A DNA stretch of 23,008 bases, from positions 1-23,008 of the forward strand of contig CAAGKE010000202.1 in assembly GCA_900770325.1 (NCBI GenBank), written 5' to 3'. Shown here piece after piece: positions 14,494 to 22,188 of this stretch. The position numbers and the translations under genes were made by a program. This stretch comes from Lachnospiraceae bacterium (GTDB lineage: Bacteria > Bacillota > Clostridia > Lachnospirales > Lachnospiraceae). The notes beneath the pieces are model-generated. The model did not search any database. It was given only the letters and a program-made list of their open reading frames with translations, and had not been told where the DNA came from. The stretch's first letter is position 1. Each line of letters opens with the position of its first letter.

Positions 14494-16713
14494 TTAATCC
14501 AGCTTCAGTCCTGCCAGTGCCTGGGCAAACGCGTTGTTCACAGGCTCCTGAGCCTCTTTTTGCTGCCGGCGCAGATAATTCTGCACATCCCGTTTATTTA
14601 CACCGGCACCTTCCTTCTGTCTTCTGGCCTGAAAGGCAGAAAGCTTTTCTTTATAACCGCAGGCACACACAAACGTCTCCTCCTGCCCTTTTACATACAA
14701 TTCCATCCTTTTATGGCATTTGGGGCAGCGGGCATTGGTGGTACGGGAAACCGTCTCCCGGTAACCGCACTCCCGGTCCTGACAAACCAGCATTTTACTG
14801 TTTTTTCCATTCACGGCCAGCAGCCGTTTTCCGCACCGGGGACAGATTTTGTTTGTCATATTCTCATGACGGAAGTTTCCCTGACCGGTGCGAACCTCTT
14901 CTACGATCTCACAGGTATAGGATCGTATCTCTTTCAGGAAAGTATCCTGTCTCAGTTTCCCTTTTGCAATATTGGCCAGCTTCATCTCCCAGTCTGCCGT
15001 CAGTTCCGGTTTCTTAAGATCCTCCGGGACCAGCTCCAGAAGCTGTTTTGCCTTTGAGGTAAGATGGATCTCATTTCCTCTTTTTTCCATCAGAAAACTG
15101 TTGAACAGCTTTTCGATAATATCCGCCCGGGTGGCAACCGTTCCCAGGCCTCCGGTTTCTCCCAGCGTCTTTGCCGCCTGCGCGTCCCGGCTCTTCATAT
15201 ATTTCACCGGGTTTTCCATAGCCGCCAGCAGGGTGGCCTCTGTAAATCGGGCAGGCGGCTTCGTTTTTCCGGTATTCAGGCATACCTTTTCTATTTTCAG
15301 CCTTGCTCCCTGATGGCATTCCGGAAGATTCTGATCTCTCAGGAGCTTTTCTTCCTCTGCCCCTTCCTCCTGCTCTCCATCATCCTCTGCTTCTCCTTCA
15401 TAGATTTCCCGCCAGCCCGGACTTTTTACTGTTCCGCCGCTGGCTGCAAATTCACAGGATCCTCCGGGCAGGCAGGCCCGTGCCTCCAGAGTGACCTGCT
15501 CATAAATGCAGGGAGGATACAACACACTTAAGAAACGGCGCACCACCATATCATAGATTTTCCGTTCCTCACTGGTCATATGATCCAGCTGTACAAACTG
15601 CTCGGTGGGAATGATCGCATGATGATCCGTAACCTTTGAATCATTCACAAAGCTTCCATTCACCGGAAGCGTTTTGTTCACCAGAGCGCCTGCCAGCTTC
15701 CGGTAGGGTCCCACGCTGCATGCTTTCAAACGTTCCTTCAGGGTCGGCACCACATCTTTTCCAATATATCTGGAATCCGTCCGGGGATAAGTCAGCACCT
15801 TATGATTCTCGTAAAGACGCTGCATGATATTCAGTGTTTCTTTTGCGGAAAAACCATACTTCTGATTCGCTTCCCGCTGAAGTGTGGTCAGATCATACAG
15901 GCCCGGAGCCATGGACTTTTTTGTTTTCCTTTCCACCGAAACGATCTCCAGCACACCGCCCTTTAACTGTTCTTCTGTTCGTACCGCACCTTCCCGCTGA
16001 AACGTCCGGAAGCTCTTACTCTTCCCGTCCCGCCATGTCCAGCGTATTCCTCCGGCCTGCACAGTAATGCCATAATACTCTTTTGGCACAAAGGTTCTGA
16101 TTTCTTCTTCTCTTCCGGCTATGATCGCCAGCGTGGGAGTCTGTACACGCCCGCAGGAAAGCTGCGCGTTGTATTTACAGGTCAGCGCTCTGGTACCGTT
16201 CATCCCTACCAGCCAGTCTGCCTCCGCCCGGGCCACCGCTGCCCGGTACAGATTATCATAATCATGACCATTCTTCAGATTTGCAAATCCTTCTGAGATC
16301 GCCTTATCTGTCACAGAAGAGATCCAGAGCCTCCGGATGGGTTTACGGCATTCCGCTTTCTCCAAAATCCACCTGGCCACCAGTTCCCCTTCTCTTCCGG
16401 CATCTGTTGCAATAATGATATCCCCCACATCTTTTCGAAATAACTGAGCCTTTACAGCTCCATACTGCTTTGCTGTCTGCCTGATCACCACCAGCTTCAT
16501 CTTTTCCGGCAGCATGGGAAGCGATGTCATCTCCCATTTGGCATATTTATTATCGTATTCCTCCGGATCCGCCAGAGTCACCAGATGGCCCAGCGCCCAG
16601 GTCACCACATAATCCTTTCCCTCCAGCACTGCATTTCCCTTCTGCGTACAATGAAGCACCCGGGCAATATCCCGCGCCACAGACGGTTTTTCAGCAATCA
16701 CCAATGATTTCAT
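14494..16713 (-). CDS. topB: DNA topoisomerase III, Gram-positive type
   Basis: A 739-residue type IA topoisomerase that nicks and passes single strands to decatenate DNA. The Toprim domain has IAEKPS (E8) and TDAGREGE (103-110). The active-site tyrosine is Y309 in LTYPRTDSRYI. LSCGRVQTPTLAII (186-198) is a type IA signature. An acidic linker lies near 440-456. The C-terminus carries two four-cysteine zinc ribbons: C624, C627, C644, C649, and C663, C666, C683, C685. ATG 16713 is preceded by AAGGAAGCGAGG, somewhat distant. TopB homologues also occur on conjugative elements, but no other transfer gene is present here, so this looks like the chromosomal copy. Confidence 0.95.
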   Translation of the reverse strand: MKSLVIAEKPSVARDIARVLHCTQKGNAVLEGKDYVVTWALGHLVTLADPEEYDNKYAKWEMTSLPMLPEKMKLVVIRQTAKQYGAVKAQLFRKDVGDIIIATDAGREGELVARWILEKAECRKPIRRLWISSVTDKAISEGFANLKNGHDYDNLYRAAVARAEADWLVGMNGTRALTCKYNAQLSCGRVQTPTLAIIAGREEEIRTFVPKEYYGITVQAGGIRWTWRDGKSKSFRTFQREGAVRTEEQLKGGVLEIVSVERKTKKSMAPGLYDLTTLQREANQKYGFSAKETLNIMQRLYENHKVLTYPRTDSRYIGKDVVPTLKERLKACSVGPYRKLAGALVNKTLPVNGSFVNDSKVTDHHAIIPTEQFVQLDHMTSEERKIYDMVVRRFLSVLYPPCIYEQVTLEARACLPGGSCEFAASGGTVKSPGWREIYEGEAEDDGEQEEGAEEEKLLRDQNLPECHQGARLKIEKVCLNTGKTKPPARFTEATLLAAMENPVKYMKSRDAQAAKTLGETGGLGTVATRADIIEKLFNSFLMEKRGNEIHLTSKAKQLLELVPEDLKKPELTADWEMKLANIAKGKLRQDTFLKEIRSYTCEIVEEVRTGQGNFRHENMTNKICPRCGKRLLAVNGKNSKMLVCQDRECGYRETVSRTTNARCPKCHKRMELYVKGQEETFVCACGYKEKLSAFQARRQKEGAGVNKRDVQNYLRRQQKEAQEPVNNAFAQALAGLKLD

Positions 16714-16770
16714 ATTATTTTCTGTCCTCGCTTCCTTTTTTTAAATAGCAAATTCCGAAACTCGTAAATT

Positions 16771-16784
16771 GCCCTCCGAAGGGC
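16771..16784 (-). other. Short GC hairpin after the kinase-like gene
   Basis: GCCCT and AGGGC pair around a four-base TCGG loop directly after the stop codon. It is followed by AATTTACG, so it is at best a weak terminator. Confidence 0.3.
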
Positions 16785-16785
16785 T

Positions 16786-17364
16786 TCATGTTTCCCAGTG
16801 TAAAGCATCCAAATGCTCGTTTTCCTGCTGCCTTACGTACTCCAGGAACTCCCGGGTTCTGCTCCAGTACTTTCTTCCCCAGTTTTCAAAATTCCATTCT
16901 TCCATATAGGAGTTGCATTCATAGTCAATGTAATAGATCAGCCCGTTCTGCACCACAAAATTGGTGGGGAAGTAATCAATATTCAATCCCGCAGCATACA
17001 CCTGCTCCGCCATTCTCTGCACCTGTTCCAGATAAACATCCTCCATGGCATCATTTTTTACCAGTTCATAGATGGTCGGTCCATCCACGTATTCCTTTAG
17101 AATTCTTTCATTGGCCATATCAATATCCAGCATTCTGGGAATCCGGATTCCGGCAGCCACCAGCCGGTCATAATCATTTCTTTCCGCTTCAATTTTATTT
17201 CCAAAAGAATAGTAATCACAGGGTTCATGATGAATCTGCTTTAACACATACTGATTTCCATCCTTTTCCGCCAGATAAGAATATCCGCCCTTTCCGTGTC
17301 CCAGCAGTCTCACGATTCTGTATTTCCTCTGGTTCACCGAAATTTCCCGTCTGTTCTCATCCAT
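16786..17364 (-). CDS. Small protein-kinase-like protein
   Basis: A 192-residue minimal kinase fold. The glycine loop is LGHGKGGYSY (21-30), the ATP-binding lysine is K42 (VLKQ), and the helix-C glutamate may be E59. The catalytic loop is NIDYFPTNF, with D130 and N135 at the canonical five-residue distance. D147 in YIDYEC replaces DFG. These residues suggest activity, but the small C-lobe resembles RIO/Bud32 or aminoglycoside-type kinases more than Hanks kinases, so the substrate is unknown. The start is ATG 17364, with GGAGG nine bases upstream; the open frame extends to 17490 but without a binding site and across another ORF. The gene overlaps the 35-residue ORF by eight bases. Confidence 0.75.
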   Translation of the reverse strand: MDENRREISVNQRKYRIVRLLGHGKGGYSYLAEKDGNQYVLKQIHHEPCDYYSFGNKIEAERNDYDRLVAAGIRIPRMLDIDMANERILKEYVDGPTIYELVKNDAMEDVYLEQVQRMAEQVYAAGLNIDYFPTNFVVQNGLIYYIDYECNSYMEEWNFENWGRKYWSRTREFLEYVRQQENEHLDALHWET

Positions 17365-17464
17365 CTTTCCCATCCTCCGTCTCCGGATCCTTTGCCAATT
17401 CAAACAGTTTCTCCGCGTCCTCTTCCTTTCGGGAATGCTGCAGCAGTCTTCGTGTTTCCGGCAT
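17357..17464 (-). CDS. Small acidic ORF (35 residues) coupled to the kinase-like gene
   Basis: It starts at ATG 17464 behind a strong GAGGTGAT, 30 bp from a predicted transcription start, and stops with TGA inside the kinase start (ATGGATGA, eight-base overlap). The peptide begins MPETRRLLQHSRKEEDAEK and ends ETEDGKDG: a short basic start, a helical middle and an acidic tail. The good promoter, binding site and overlap make it more likely real than chance. Homology is not recognised. It could be a partner or substrate of the kinase, or a coupling leader. Confidence 0.6.
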   Translation of the reverse strand: MPETRRLLQHSRKEEDAEKLFELAKDPETEDGKDG

Positions 17465-17500
17465 TTTATCACCTCAAATCCCTTTCTCATTGATAGGGCA

Positions 17501-17530
17501 ACTATAGCATACCCTTCTTATATCAGTCAA
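17501..17530 (-). promoter_or_regulatory. Promoter of the small ORF-kinase pair
   Basis: On the minus strand TTGACT (17530-17525) is followed after 18 bases by TATAGT (17506-17501), with TG one base ahead of the -10 (extended -10). Transcription would begin about 30 nt before ATG 17464. Confidence 0.7.
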
Positions 17531-17537
17531 ATCAGAA

Positions 17538-17581
17538 ATGCGGTTACCGTGGTTCGCTTCATAAACCAATGGTAACCGCAT
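17538..17581 (-). terminator. Long hairpin terminator after the LRR gene
   Basis: ATGCGGTTACC (17538-17548) pairs perfectly with GGTAACCGCAT (17571-17581); inside, TGGTT pairs with AACCA. On the minus strand it is followed by TTCTGATTT, a modest U tract, 17 bp past the stop of the LRR gene. It abuts the kinase promoter. Confidence 0.6.
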
Positions 17582-17597
17582 CATAACCGGAAATAAG

Positions 17598-18629
17598 CTA
17601 AAGTACATATTTTTTCTTTTTTGAAACCGCAAAATGGCTTCTCCGGTAATCCATTAAAAAGCTGACTGTCTGTGCATCTCCATGACCGGATGCTGTTTCC
17701 AGAAAATGGTTCAGAATCTGTTCGGTATAATATCCGTAATCTCCCAGCATACAGAACAGTTCCGGACGCTTCTCCTCAAACAGCCAGCGGGCTGCCGCCG
17801 GGTATTCTTTCCTCAGCCATGCAAGATACCGTTCCCTGGCCTCTTCAGACAATTCCACCGGTGTTTCCAGCCGGTCTATGGCCATTCTCACTACAGTAGG
17901 CACAAATTCCTGAACGCTGGCCAGATAAAACAGCGCATCATATTGATGATAATCCATAGAACGTCCCTGAAAACACTGGCGGAATTTATATCCGGTGCCA
18001 TGATAAATGATCTCAATGATTCTGGCCGGTGTATTCTCCTTGGATTCTTCATAATATTCCGGATAGACAAATCGTGCTGCAGTGTGCTCATTCTGATCTT
18101 TCCAAATCACTTCCACCTCGTAAGTCAGTTCTGCCAGCACGTCTTTCATACAATAGGGCGTTTCCAGCCCGGCCTCCACTGCAAAAAACAACTGCCGGAT
18201 ATGGTTGCAGGCCACAAAGGCCCCGCCTCCCAGCCGCCGCAGACCGGACGGAAAATACAGCCGTTTCAGGTCAAGACAGCCATAAAAAGCATAATCTCCG
18301 ATTCCCTCCAATGTGGGCGGAAGAATAATTTCCTGCAGACCCTTCCCTCCCAGTGCCGGGAATTCATCCTTCCAAACGGATACTTCCCCACCATCCTTCC
18401 GTTTTTTCACATCTTCCATTTCTCCCTGTTTCCATTCTTCCCGGTAGATTTCTTTTATCTGAAATTTCTTATACCGGAAGGAGGCCTCCCCGGCAAAGCA
18501 ATGATCTGCCAGTTCTCTCACCGGCAGTCCCCGAAGATAGGATGGCAATTCCACCAGAGATCCGTCCCCATAGCACCGATAGATCAGGGCGCTTCCATTT
18601 TTTTCTACGTATTCAATCTTCTCCAACAT
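17598..18629 (-). CDS. BspA-type leucine-rich-repeat protein, no signal peptide
   Basis: A 343-residue protein. BspA-type (LRR_5) repeats are seen at about residues 25-50 (LVELPSYLRGLPVRELADHCF) and 96-150 (LQEIILPPTLEGIGDYAFYG, then LKRLYFPSGLRRLGGGAF). The remaining ~190 residues are not recognised and are rich in aromatic and charged residues. The C-terminus is basic (SKKKKYVL). Unlike most BspA-type proteins, which are secreted, it has no signal peptide or membrane segment, so a cytoplasmic location is likely. ATG 18629 has GAGGG at a somewhat long distance. The upstream leader is made of 41-bp tandem repeats. Function unknown; LRRs suggest protein binding. Confidence 0.75.
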   Translation of the reverse strand: MLEKIEYVEKNGSALIYRCYGDGSLVELPSYLRGLPVRELADHCFAGEASFRYKKFQIKEIYREEWKQGEMEDVKKRKDGGEVSVWKDEFPALGGKGLQEIILPPTLEGIGDYAFYGCLDLKRLYFPSGLRRLGGGAFVACNHIRQLFFAVEAGLETPYCMKDVLAELTYEVEVIWKDQNEHTAARFVYPEYYEESKENTPARIIEIIYHGTGYKFRQCFQGRSMDYHQYDALFYLASVQEFVPTVVRMAIDRLETPVELSEEARERYLAWLRKEYPAAARWLFEEKRPELFCMLGDYGYYTEQILNHFLETASGHGDAQTVSFLMDYRRSHFAVSKKKKYVL

Positions 18630-18640
18630 AATTTCATTTC

Positions 18641-18782
18641 CCTCAATATTCTGTTTCTGTACTCCGTCCGGTTTACGTTTCTCTCTATATTTTATTTCTA
18701 TACTTTGTCTGACTTATGTTTCTCTCCATATTTTGTTTTTATACTTCGTCTGATTTACGTTTCTCTCCATATTCTGTCTGCA
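18641..18782. repeat. 41-bp tandem repeat, about 3.5 copies
   Basis: Three 41-base units (18660-18700, 18701-18741, 18742-18782), preceded by a partial copy (18641-18659), lie directly upstream of the LRR gene on the minus strand. Each minus-strand unit carries an ATATRGAGAGAAAC core and ends in GTA preceded by GAC. It is not convincingly coding in any frame. In the remaining part of the 18630-19026 gap I see only the inverted repeat and the TetR promoter. Confidence 0.75.
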
Positions 18783-18835
18783 TCTTTTGTTATACCTGCC
18801 TGGCCTCTGTTTGTCAAACGCAAGTACAGAGTCCA

Positions 18836-18937
18836 GTACAGCGGTTTCGAAATAACCAGACTCTTTCCTTGTCTATTCTCCCGATTGCACAGAGTAAAAT
18901 ACCTCAGTGTAGTCTAATTATCTCGAAACCTCTGTGC
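18836..18937. repeat. Imperfect inverted repeat with 27-bp arms
   Basis: Arms 18836-18862 and 18911-18937 match at 22 of 27 positions as reverse complements, around a 48-bp centre. Both contain GGTTTCGA followed by ATAA. The form suits a small non-autonomous element (MITE-like), a large hairpin RNA or a regulator site. No target-site duplication is obvious. Confidence 0.6.
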
Positions 18938-18958
18938 CAGGTCCGTTTCTTAAATTTC

Positions 18959-18987
18959 TTGACCATCCGGTCTGTTTGTGATATGCT
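18959..18987 (+). promoter_or_regulatory. Promoter of the TetR-antiporter operon
   Basis: TTGACC (18959-18964) and TATGCT (18982-18987) are separated by 17 bases, 40 bp before the TetR start. Confidence 0.6.
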
Positions 18988-19013
18988 ACAAAACAGACCA
19001 ATTAGTTTGTTTT
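18969..19013. promoter_or_regulatory. Composite TetR operator: three related half-sites
   Basis: An imperfect 24-bp palindrome (18990-19013, AAAACAGACC then TTAGTTTGTTTT) lies just after the -10. A perfect 9-bp inverted repeat, GGTCTGTTT (18969-18977) and AAACAGACC (18991-18999), also brackets the -10 box. The middle half-site is shared. This suits cooperative binding of TetR dimers and autorepression. Confidence 0.55.
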
Positions 19014-19026
19014 TAAGGAGAATACG

Positions 19027-19653
19027 ATGAACAGAGAAGAAAAAAGCGCTCTGTCAAGACAGAAGATACTGGATGCTGCTATGGAGGAGTTCTCCAGAAA
19101 TGGGTATGAAGGTGCTTCTCTGAATACCGTCTGGGCGCAAAAAGGTATTTCCAAAGGAATTATTTACCACCACTTTAAAGATAAGGATGAACTGTATCTG
19201 CTCTGTGTCAAATGCTGTTTCGATGAAATAACCGGATACCTGCAGAATGCGTCAGAAAACCTGACCGGCACTGCTTCCGAACGGCTGAAGGATTATTTTG
19301 ATGCCCGGATCCGCTTCTTTTCTGAACATCCGGAATATCTCGGCATTTTTCTGGACGCTTCTTTTCAGCCCCCCAAAAAGCTGTTCTCCCGGATCGCCAG
19401 CCTACGCCAGGGATTTGATACATTGAATGTTTCTGTGCTGTCCGGTCTGCTGGAGGGGGAGCATCTGAGGAAGGGGCTTACAGTCGATCTGGTAGTGGAC
19501 GATTTCCGAATGTATATGGACTACTTCAATCTGCATTTTAAATCCGCCTGCACTCAGACCGGTTCACCAGAAGAGCTCTTTCGGGAACACGAAGAAAGAT
19601 GTCATCGCCAGTTGGACATTTTATTGTATGGCGTATTAAACAGGGAAAAATAA
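19027..19653 (+). CDS. TetR/AcrR-family transcriptional regulator
   Basis: A 208-residue repressor. The N-terminal helix-turn-helix spans about residues 10-55 (SRQKILDAAMEEFSRNGYEG, then ISKGIIYHHFKDKDELYLLC). The rest is the helical ligand-binding and dimerisation domain, which is too variable to name a ligand. AAGGAG precedes ATG 19027 at good spacing. The antiporter gene begins 13 bases after its stop, so the two form an operon. The symmetric sites at its own promoter suggest it represses both genes until a ligand binds, possibly a toxic compound or ion-related signal; that is inference. Confidence 0.9.
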   Translation: MNREEKSALSRQKILDAAMEEFSRNGYEGASLNTVWAQKGISKGIIYHHFKDKDELYLLCVKCCFDEITGYLQNASENLTGTASERLKDYFDARIRFFSEHPEYLGIFLDASFQPPKKLFSRIASLRQGFDTLNVSVLSGLLEGEHLRKGLTVDLVVDDFRMYMDYFNLHFKSACTQTGSPEELFREHEERCHRQLDILLYGVLNREK

Positions 19654-19666
19654 GGAAGTGAACGAT

Positions 19667-20887
19667 ATGAATCTCTACGTTTTAAGATGGATCATTACTC
19701 TGGCTCTGGCCTTCCTGGCCGGAAAGCTGATTACGAAACTGAAAATGCCGGCTATTTTAGGATGGCTGATCGCAGGTATGCTGCTTGGTCCAAATGCTCT
19801 GGGACTGCTGCCGCAGGAAGTCATGAATACTCTGTGGTATAAACGAATCATCACCTGGATGCAGTGTGCCTTTGGTCTGATGCTGGGAACCGAACTGATC
19901 TGGAAAAAAATGAAATCCTACGGAAAAGCACTGGTAATCACCACGCTGACCCAGTCCCTTGGCACCTTTGCCCTGGTTTCTTTCCTGTTTGCCGTCGTAT
20001 TTCATTTTACGGGTATTCCCATTTATCTGGCTTTTGCCTTCGGCGGAATCGCTCTGGCCACCGCCCCGGCTCCGGCCGTCTCTATCGTGCAGGAATTTCA
20101 TACCCGTGGCCCGGTGACAGATACACTGCTCCCCATGGCAGTATTGGATGATATCGTGGGTATAGCTGTCTTTTTCACCGTAAATTCATTTATCGCCCGT
20201 GCCGTTTCCGGCGGAGCCGTACCTCTGTATATGATTCCGGTAATGATCTTCCTTCCCATCGGAATCGGAGCACTGACCGGACTGGCAGCCGGATGTATTT
20301 TAAGAAAGGGATTAAAAAAAGCCGGAACGCTGGCAGTTCTCCTGGCAGGCATTACGGCCACCGCTGTTATCGGTATTTTCTTCAATACAAAGGTGTTCAC
20401 AAATATATCATTGAATTATATGCTGATGGGAGTGGCCTTCTCCGCAGTATTCTCAAATATGATCACCGAAGAACAGCTTAATCATCTGGTAGAATGGTTC
20501 CACCCCATTCTCGCTGTCAGCCTGCTGGCTGCCATCGTTGATCTGGGTGCGCCCCTGGATTATCACCTGATCTTGGGCGCCGGACTCTACACCTTCCTTT
20601 ACATCACAGCCCGTGCATGCGGAAAATATTTCGGAGCCCGATTTGGCGCAAAGATAACGGGAATGCCCAAAACCGTCCAGAATTATCTGGGCCTTACCCT
20701 GCTGCCCCATTCCGGGGTGTCTCTGGTCTTCACCGGAATCATCTGCTCTGTACTGGCCGCTTCCGAACCGGAGCTTGCCGTCATCGTAAAAGGAACCATC
20801 GCAGCAGCGGCTGTTATCAATGAAATTATCGCTGTCATCGCGGCAAAGAAAGGCTTTGAACTGGCCGGGGAGATTCGGACATCTTAG
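19667..20887 (+). CDS. Cation:proton antiporter, CPA2 / Na+/H+ exchanger family
   Basis: A 406-residue integral membrane protein with about twelve hydrophobic segments and no cytoplasmic RCK/TrkA domain, so it is shorter than KefB/KefC. The ion-binding aspartate pair is D161-D162 (VLDDIVGIAVFF), facing the broken-helix motif ATAPAPAV (131-138). It probably exchanges Na+ or K+ for H+ across the membrane. The start is ATG 19667: the GGAAG at 19654-19658 is eight bases away, whereas GTG 19658 is too close to it. Co-transcription with TetR suggests an inducible stress or efflux role. Confidence 0.88.
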   Translation: MNLYVLRWIITLALAFLAGKLITKLKMPAILGWLIAGMLLGPNALGLLPQEVMNTLWYKRIITWMQCAFGLMLGTELIWKKMKSYGKALVITTLTQSLGTFALVSFLFAVVFHFTGIPIYLAFAFGGIALATAPAPAVSIVQEFHTRGPVTDTLLPMAVLDDIVGIAVFFTVNSFIARAVSGGAVPLYMIPVMIFLPIGIGALTGLAAGCILRKGLKKAGTLAVLLAGITATAVIGIFFNTKVFTNISLNYMLMGVAFSAVFSNMITEEQLNHLVEWFHPILAVSLLAAIVDLGAPLDYHLILGAGLYTFLYITARACGKYFGARFGAKITGMPKTVQNYLGLTLLPHSGVSLVFTGIICSVLAASEPELAVIVKGTIAAAAVINEIIAVIAAKKGFELAGEIRTS

Positions 20888-20890
20888 GAT

Positions 20891-20909
20891 CTCCCCGGAA
20901 ACGGGGGAG
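20891..20909. other. GC-rich hairpin between convergent genes
   Basis: CTCCCC (20891-20896) pairs with GGGGAG (20904-20909) in the 28-bp gap between the antiporter and DnaJ-like stops. There is no T tract on either side, so it could be a weak bidirectional terminator. Confidence 0.35.
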
Positions 20910-20915
20910 CGGAAA

Positions 20916-22055
20916 CTATGCAGCCCCCCGCCGATGTCCGCCGCCGGACTGTCTTCTGCAGACCTGATCATATTCTTTCAGCTTCTGCCGTTCTTCCGGG
21001 CTCAGTCTGGCGGGTACCCGGATCTGTATAGTCACATACTGATCTCCTTTTACTCCCGGATCTTTCATAGATACAATTCCTTTTCCCTTCAGGCGGATCT
21101 TGCTTCCGGACTGTGTTCCCTCCGGGATACGGCACATCACGCTGCCATACAGCGTCTGTATCTGCGTCTCACCGCCAAATACGGCAGTGGTAAACGGGAT
21201 CTGGACGGTAGTATACACATCCATTCCCTTTCTTTCATATCCCGGCTTCTCTCTGATATGAATCTTCAAAAACAAATCTCCGGCAGCTTTGCCGTTATTG
21301 CCCGGCATACCGCGTCCCCGCAGCCGGATGCTTTTCCCATCTTCGATTCCTGCCGGAATATGCACTTTCAGATCCTGAATCTTGTCGGATCCATCCATGC
21401 TCTGCAATCGAATCACTTTATCACAGCCCAGAGCGGCTTCTTCAAAGCTGACAGTAACATCCGACTGAATATCACTCCCCTGATTCCAGGTGGCCTGCCG
21501 GCTCCCGGTATTGCTCCGGTTCCACCCATTTTGCTGTCCCCGACTGTTTTCCTGCCGGAAACCGCTGCCAAACATTCTGTCAAAGATATCCCCCATATCC
21601 CTGCCTTCAAAGTGAAATTCCTGATAGGTTCCCCCATTTCCAAAGCCACGGTTTCCGTATTCCGTTCCGCTTCCTCCAAAATTCGGGCTTCCGTATCCGG
21701 TCTCTCTCCCGGTAAAATCCCGGTTTCCGTATCCGGTTCCTCTCCCGCCAAAACCGGAATTTCCGTATCCGGTCCCATAGTTTCCGTAAAAATGCGACCC
21801 GCCATAGGGACCACTTTCGCCTGCACCTTCTTCAAAGGCGGCAAATCCATACTGATCATACAGCTTTCTCTTTTCCTGATCACTCAGGACATTATAAGCT
21901 TCCGTGACCTCTTTGAATTTCTGTTCCGCCTGCGCATCGCCGGGATTGGTATCCGGGTGGAATTTTTTCGCCAGCTTCCGGTAAGCCCGTTTGATTGTTT
22001 TCTCATCCGCATTTCTGCTGATCCCCAGCACTTCATAATAATCTCTTTTTGCCAC
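20916..22055 (-). CDS. DnaJ-like co-chaperone without zinc fingers (CbpA type)
   Basis: A 379-residue Hsp40 that would stimulate DnaK and bind unfolded protein. The J domain is at residues 3-70, with the essential HPD at 33-35. A Gly/Phe-rich linker (about 75-150) includes four 12-residue repeats. Two beta-sandwich substrate domains follow (about 180-360; VHIPAGIEDGKSIRLRGRG, and IPEGTQSGSKIRLKGKG). No CxxCxGxG zinc motif is present, unlike true DnaJ. The start is GTG 22055, with GGAGGTG six bases upstream; the ATG at 22070 contains that site and is unlikely. The neighbouring hsp20 gene suggests a stress role. Confidence 0.9.
   Translation of the reverse strand: MAKRDYYEVLGISRNADEKTIKRAYRKLAKKFHPDTNPGDAQAEQKFKEVTEAYNVLSDQEKRKLYDQYGFAAFEEGAGESGPYGGSHFYGNYGTGYGNSGFGGRGTGYGNRDFTGRETGYGSPNFGGSGTEYGNRGFGNGGTYQEFHFEGRDMGDIFDRMFGSGFRQENSRGQQNGWNRSNTGSRQATWNQGSDIQSDVTVSFEEAALGCDKVIRLQSMDGSDKIQDLKVHIPAGIEDGKSIRLRGRGMPGNNGKAAGDLFLKIHIREKPGYERKGMDVYTTVQIPFTTAVFGGETQIQTLYGSVMCRIPEGTQSGSKIRLKGKGIVSMKDPGVKGDQYVTIQIRVPARLSPEERQKLKEYDQVCRRQSGGGHRRGAA
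21627..21770 (-). repeat. Four 36-bp in-frame repeats in the DnaJ-like linker
   Basis: The minus-strand frame gives four 12-residue units: GYGNSGFGGRGT, GYGNRDFTGRET, GYGSPNFGGSGT and EYGNRGFGNGGT. Consensus (G)YGNxxFGGxGT. The repeat count can change by slippage without shifting frame. Confidence 0.8.
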
Positions 22056-22075
22056 CGTTCTCACCTCCATCCATT

Positions 22076-22098
22076 CAAGAACGCCTCTGGCGTTTTTG
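22076..22098. repeat. Repeated hairpin element, copy 1
   Basis: CAAGAACGCC and GGCGTTTTTG form a 10-bp stem (one G-T) around TCT, just ahead of the DnaJ-like start. A near-identical copy is at 22865-22887, on the other side of hsp20. Confidence 0.6.
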
Positions 22099-22127
22099 CG
22101 TTATAGGAAATCACAATTTCCTAATAA

Positions 22128-22165
22128 CAGAAAAGAAGGGATGCTGCCTCTTAAGCCCGCATCCC
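22128..22165 (-). terminator. Terminator of the hsp20 gene
   Basis: GGGATGC and GCATCCC form a perfect 7-bp stem (22165-22159 with 22144-22138) around a 14-base loop, followed on the minus strand by TTCTTTTCTG. It separates hsp20 from the DnaJ-like gene. Confidence 0.6.
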
Positions 22166-22188
22166 TCTCCTGCATCCCCCTGTTAATT

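Noticed and set aside
14494..16713. topB as a sign of an integrated conjugative element
   Set aside because: No relaxase, coupling protein, type IV secretion, integrase or attachment repeat is present nearby.
18641..18782. Tandem repeats as a CRISPR array
   Set aside because: The units are contiguous 41-bp repeats with no unique spacers, and no cas gene is present.
17682..18917. Plus-strand ORF of 411 codons
   Set aside because: Antisense to the LRR gene and continuing through the tandem repeats and inverted repeat; no domain recognised and no ribosome binding site.
20820..22106. Plus-strand ORF of 428 codons
   Set aside because: It lies almost entirely antisense to the DnaJ-like gene, whose J domain and substrate domains are unmistakable; its sequence is low complexity and mirrors the G/F repeats.
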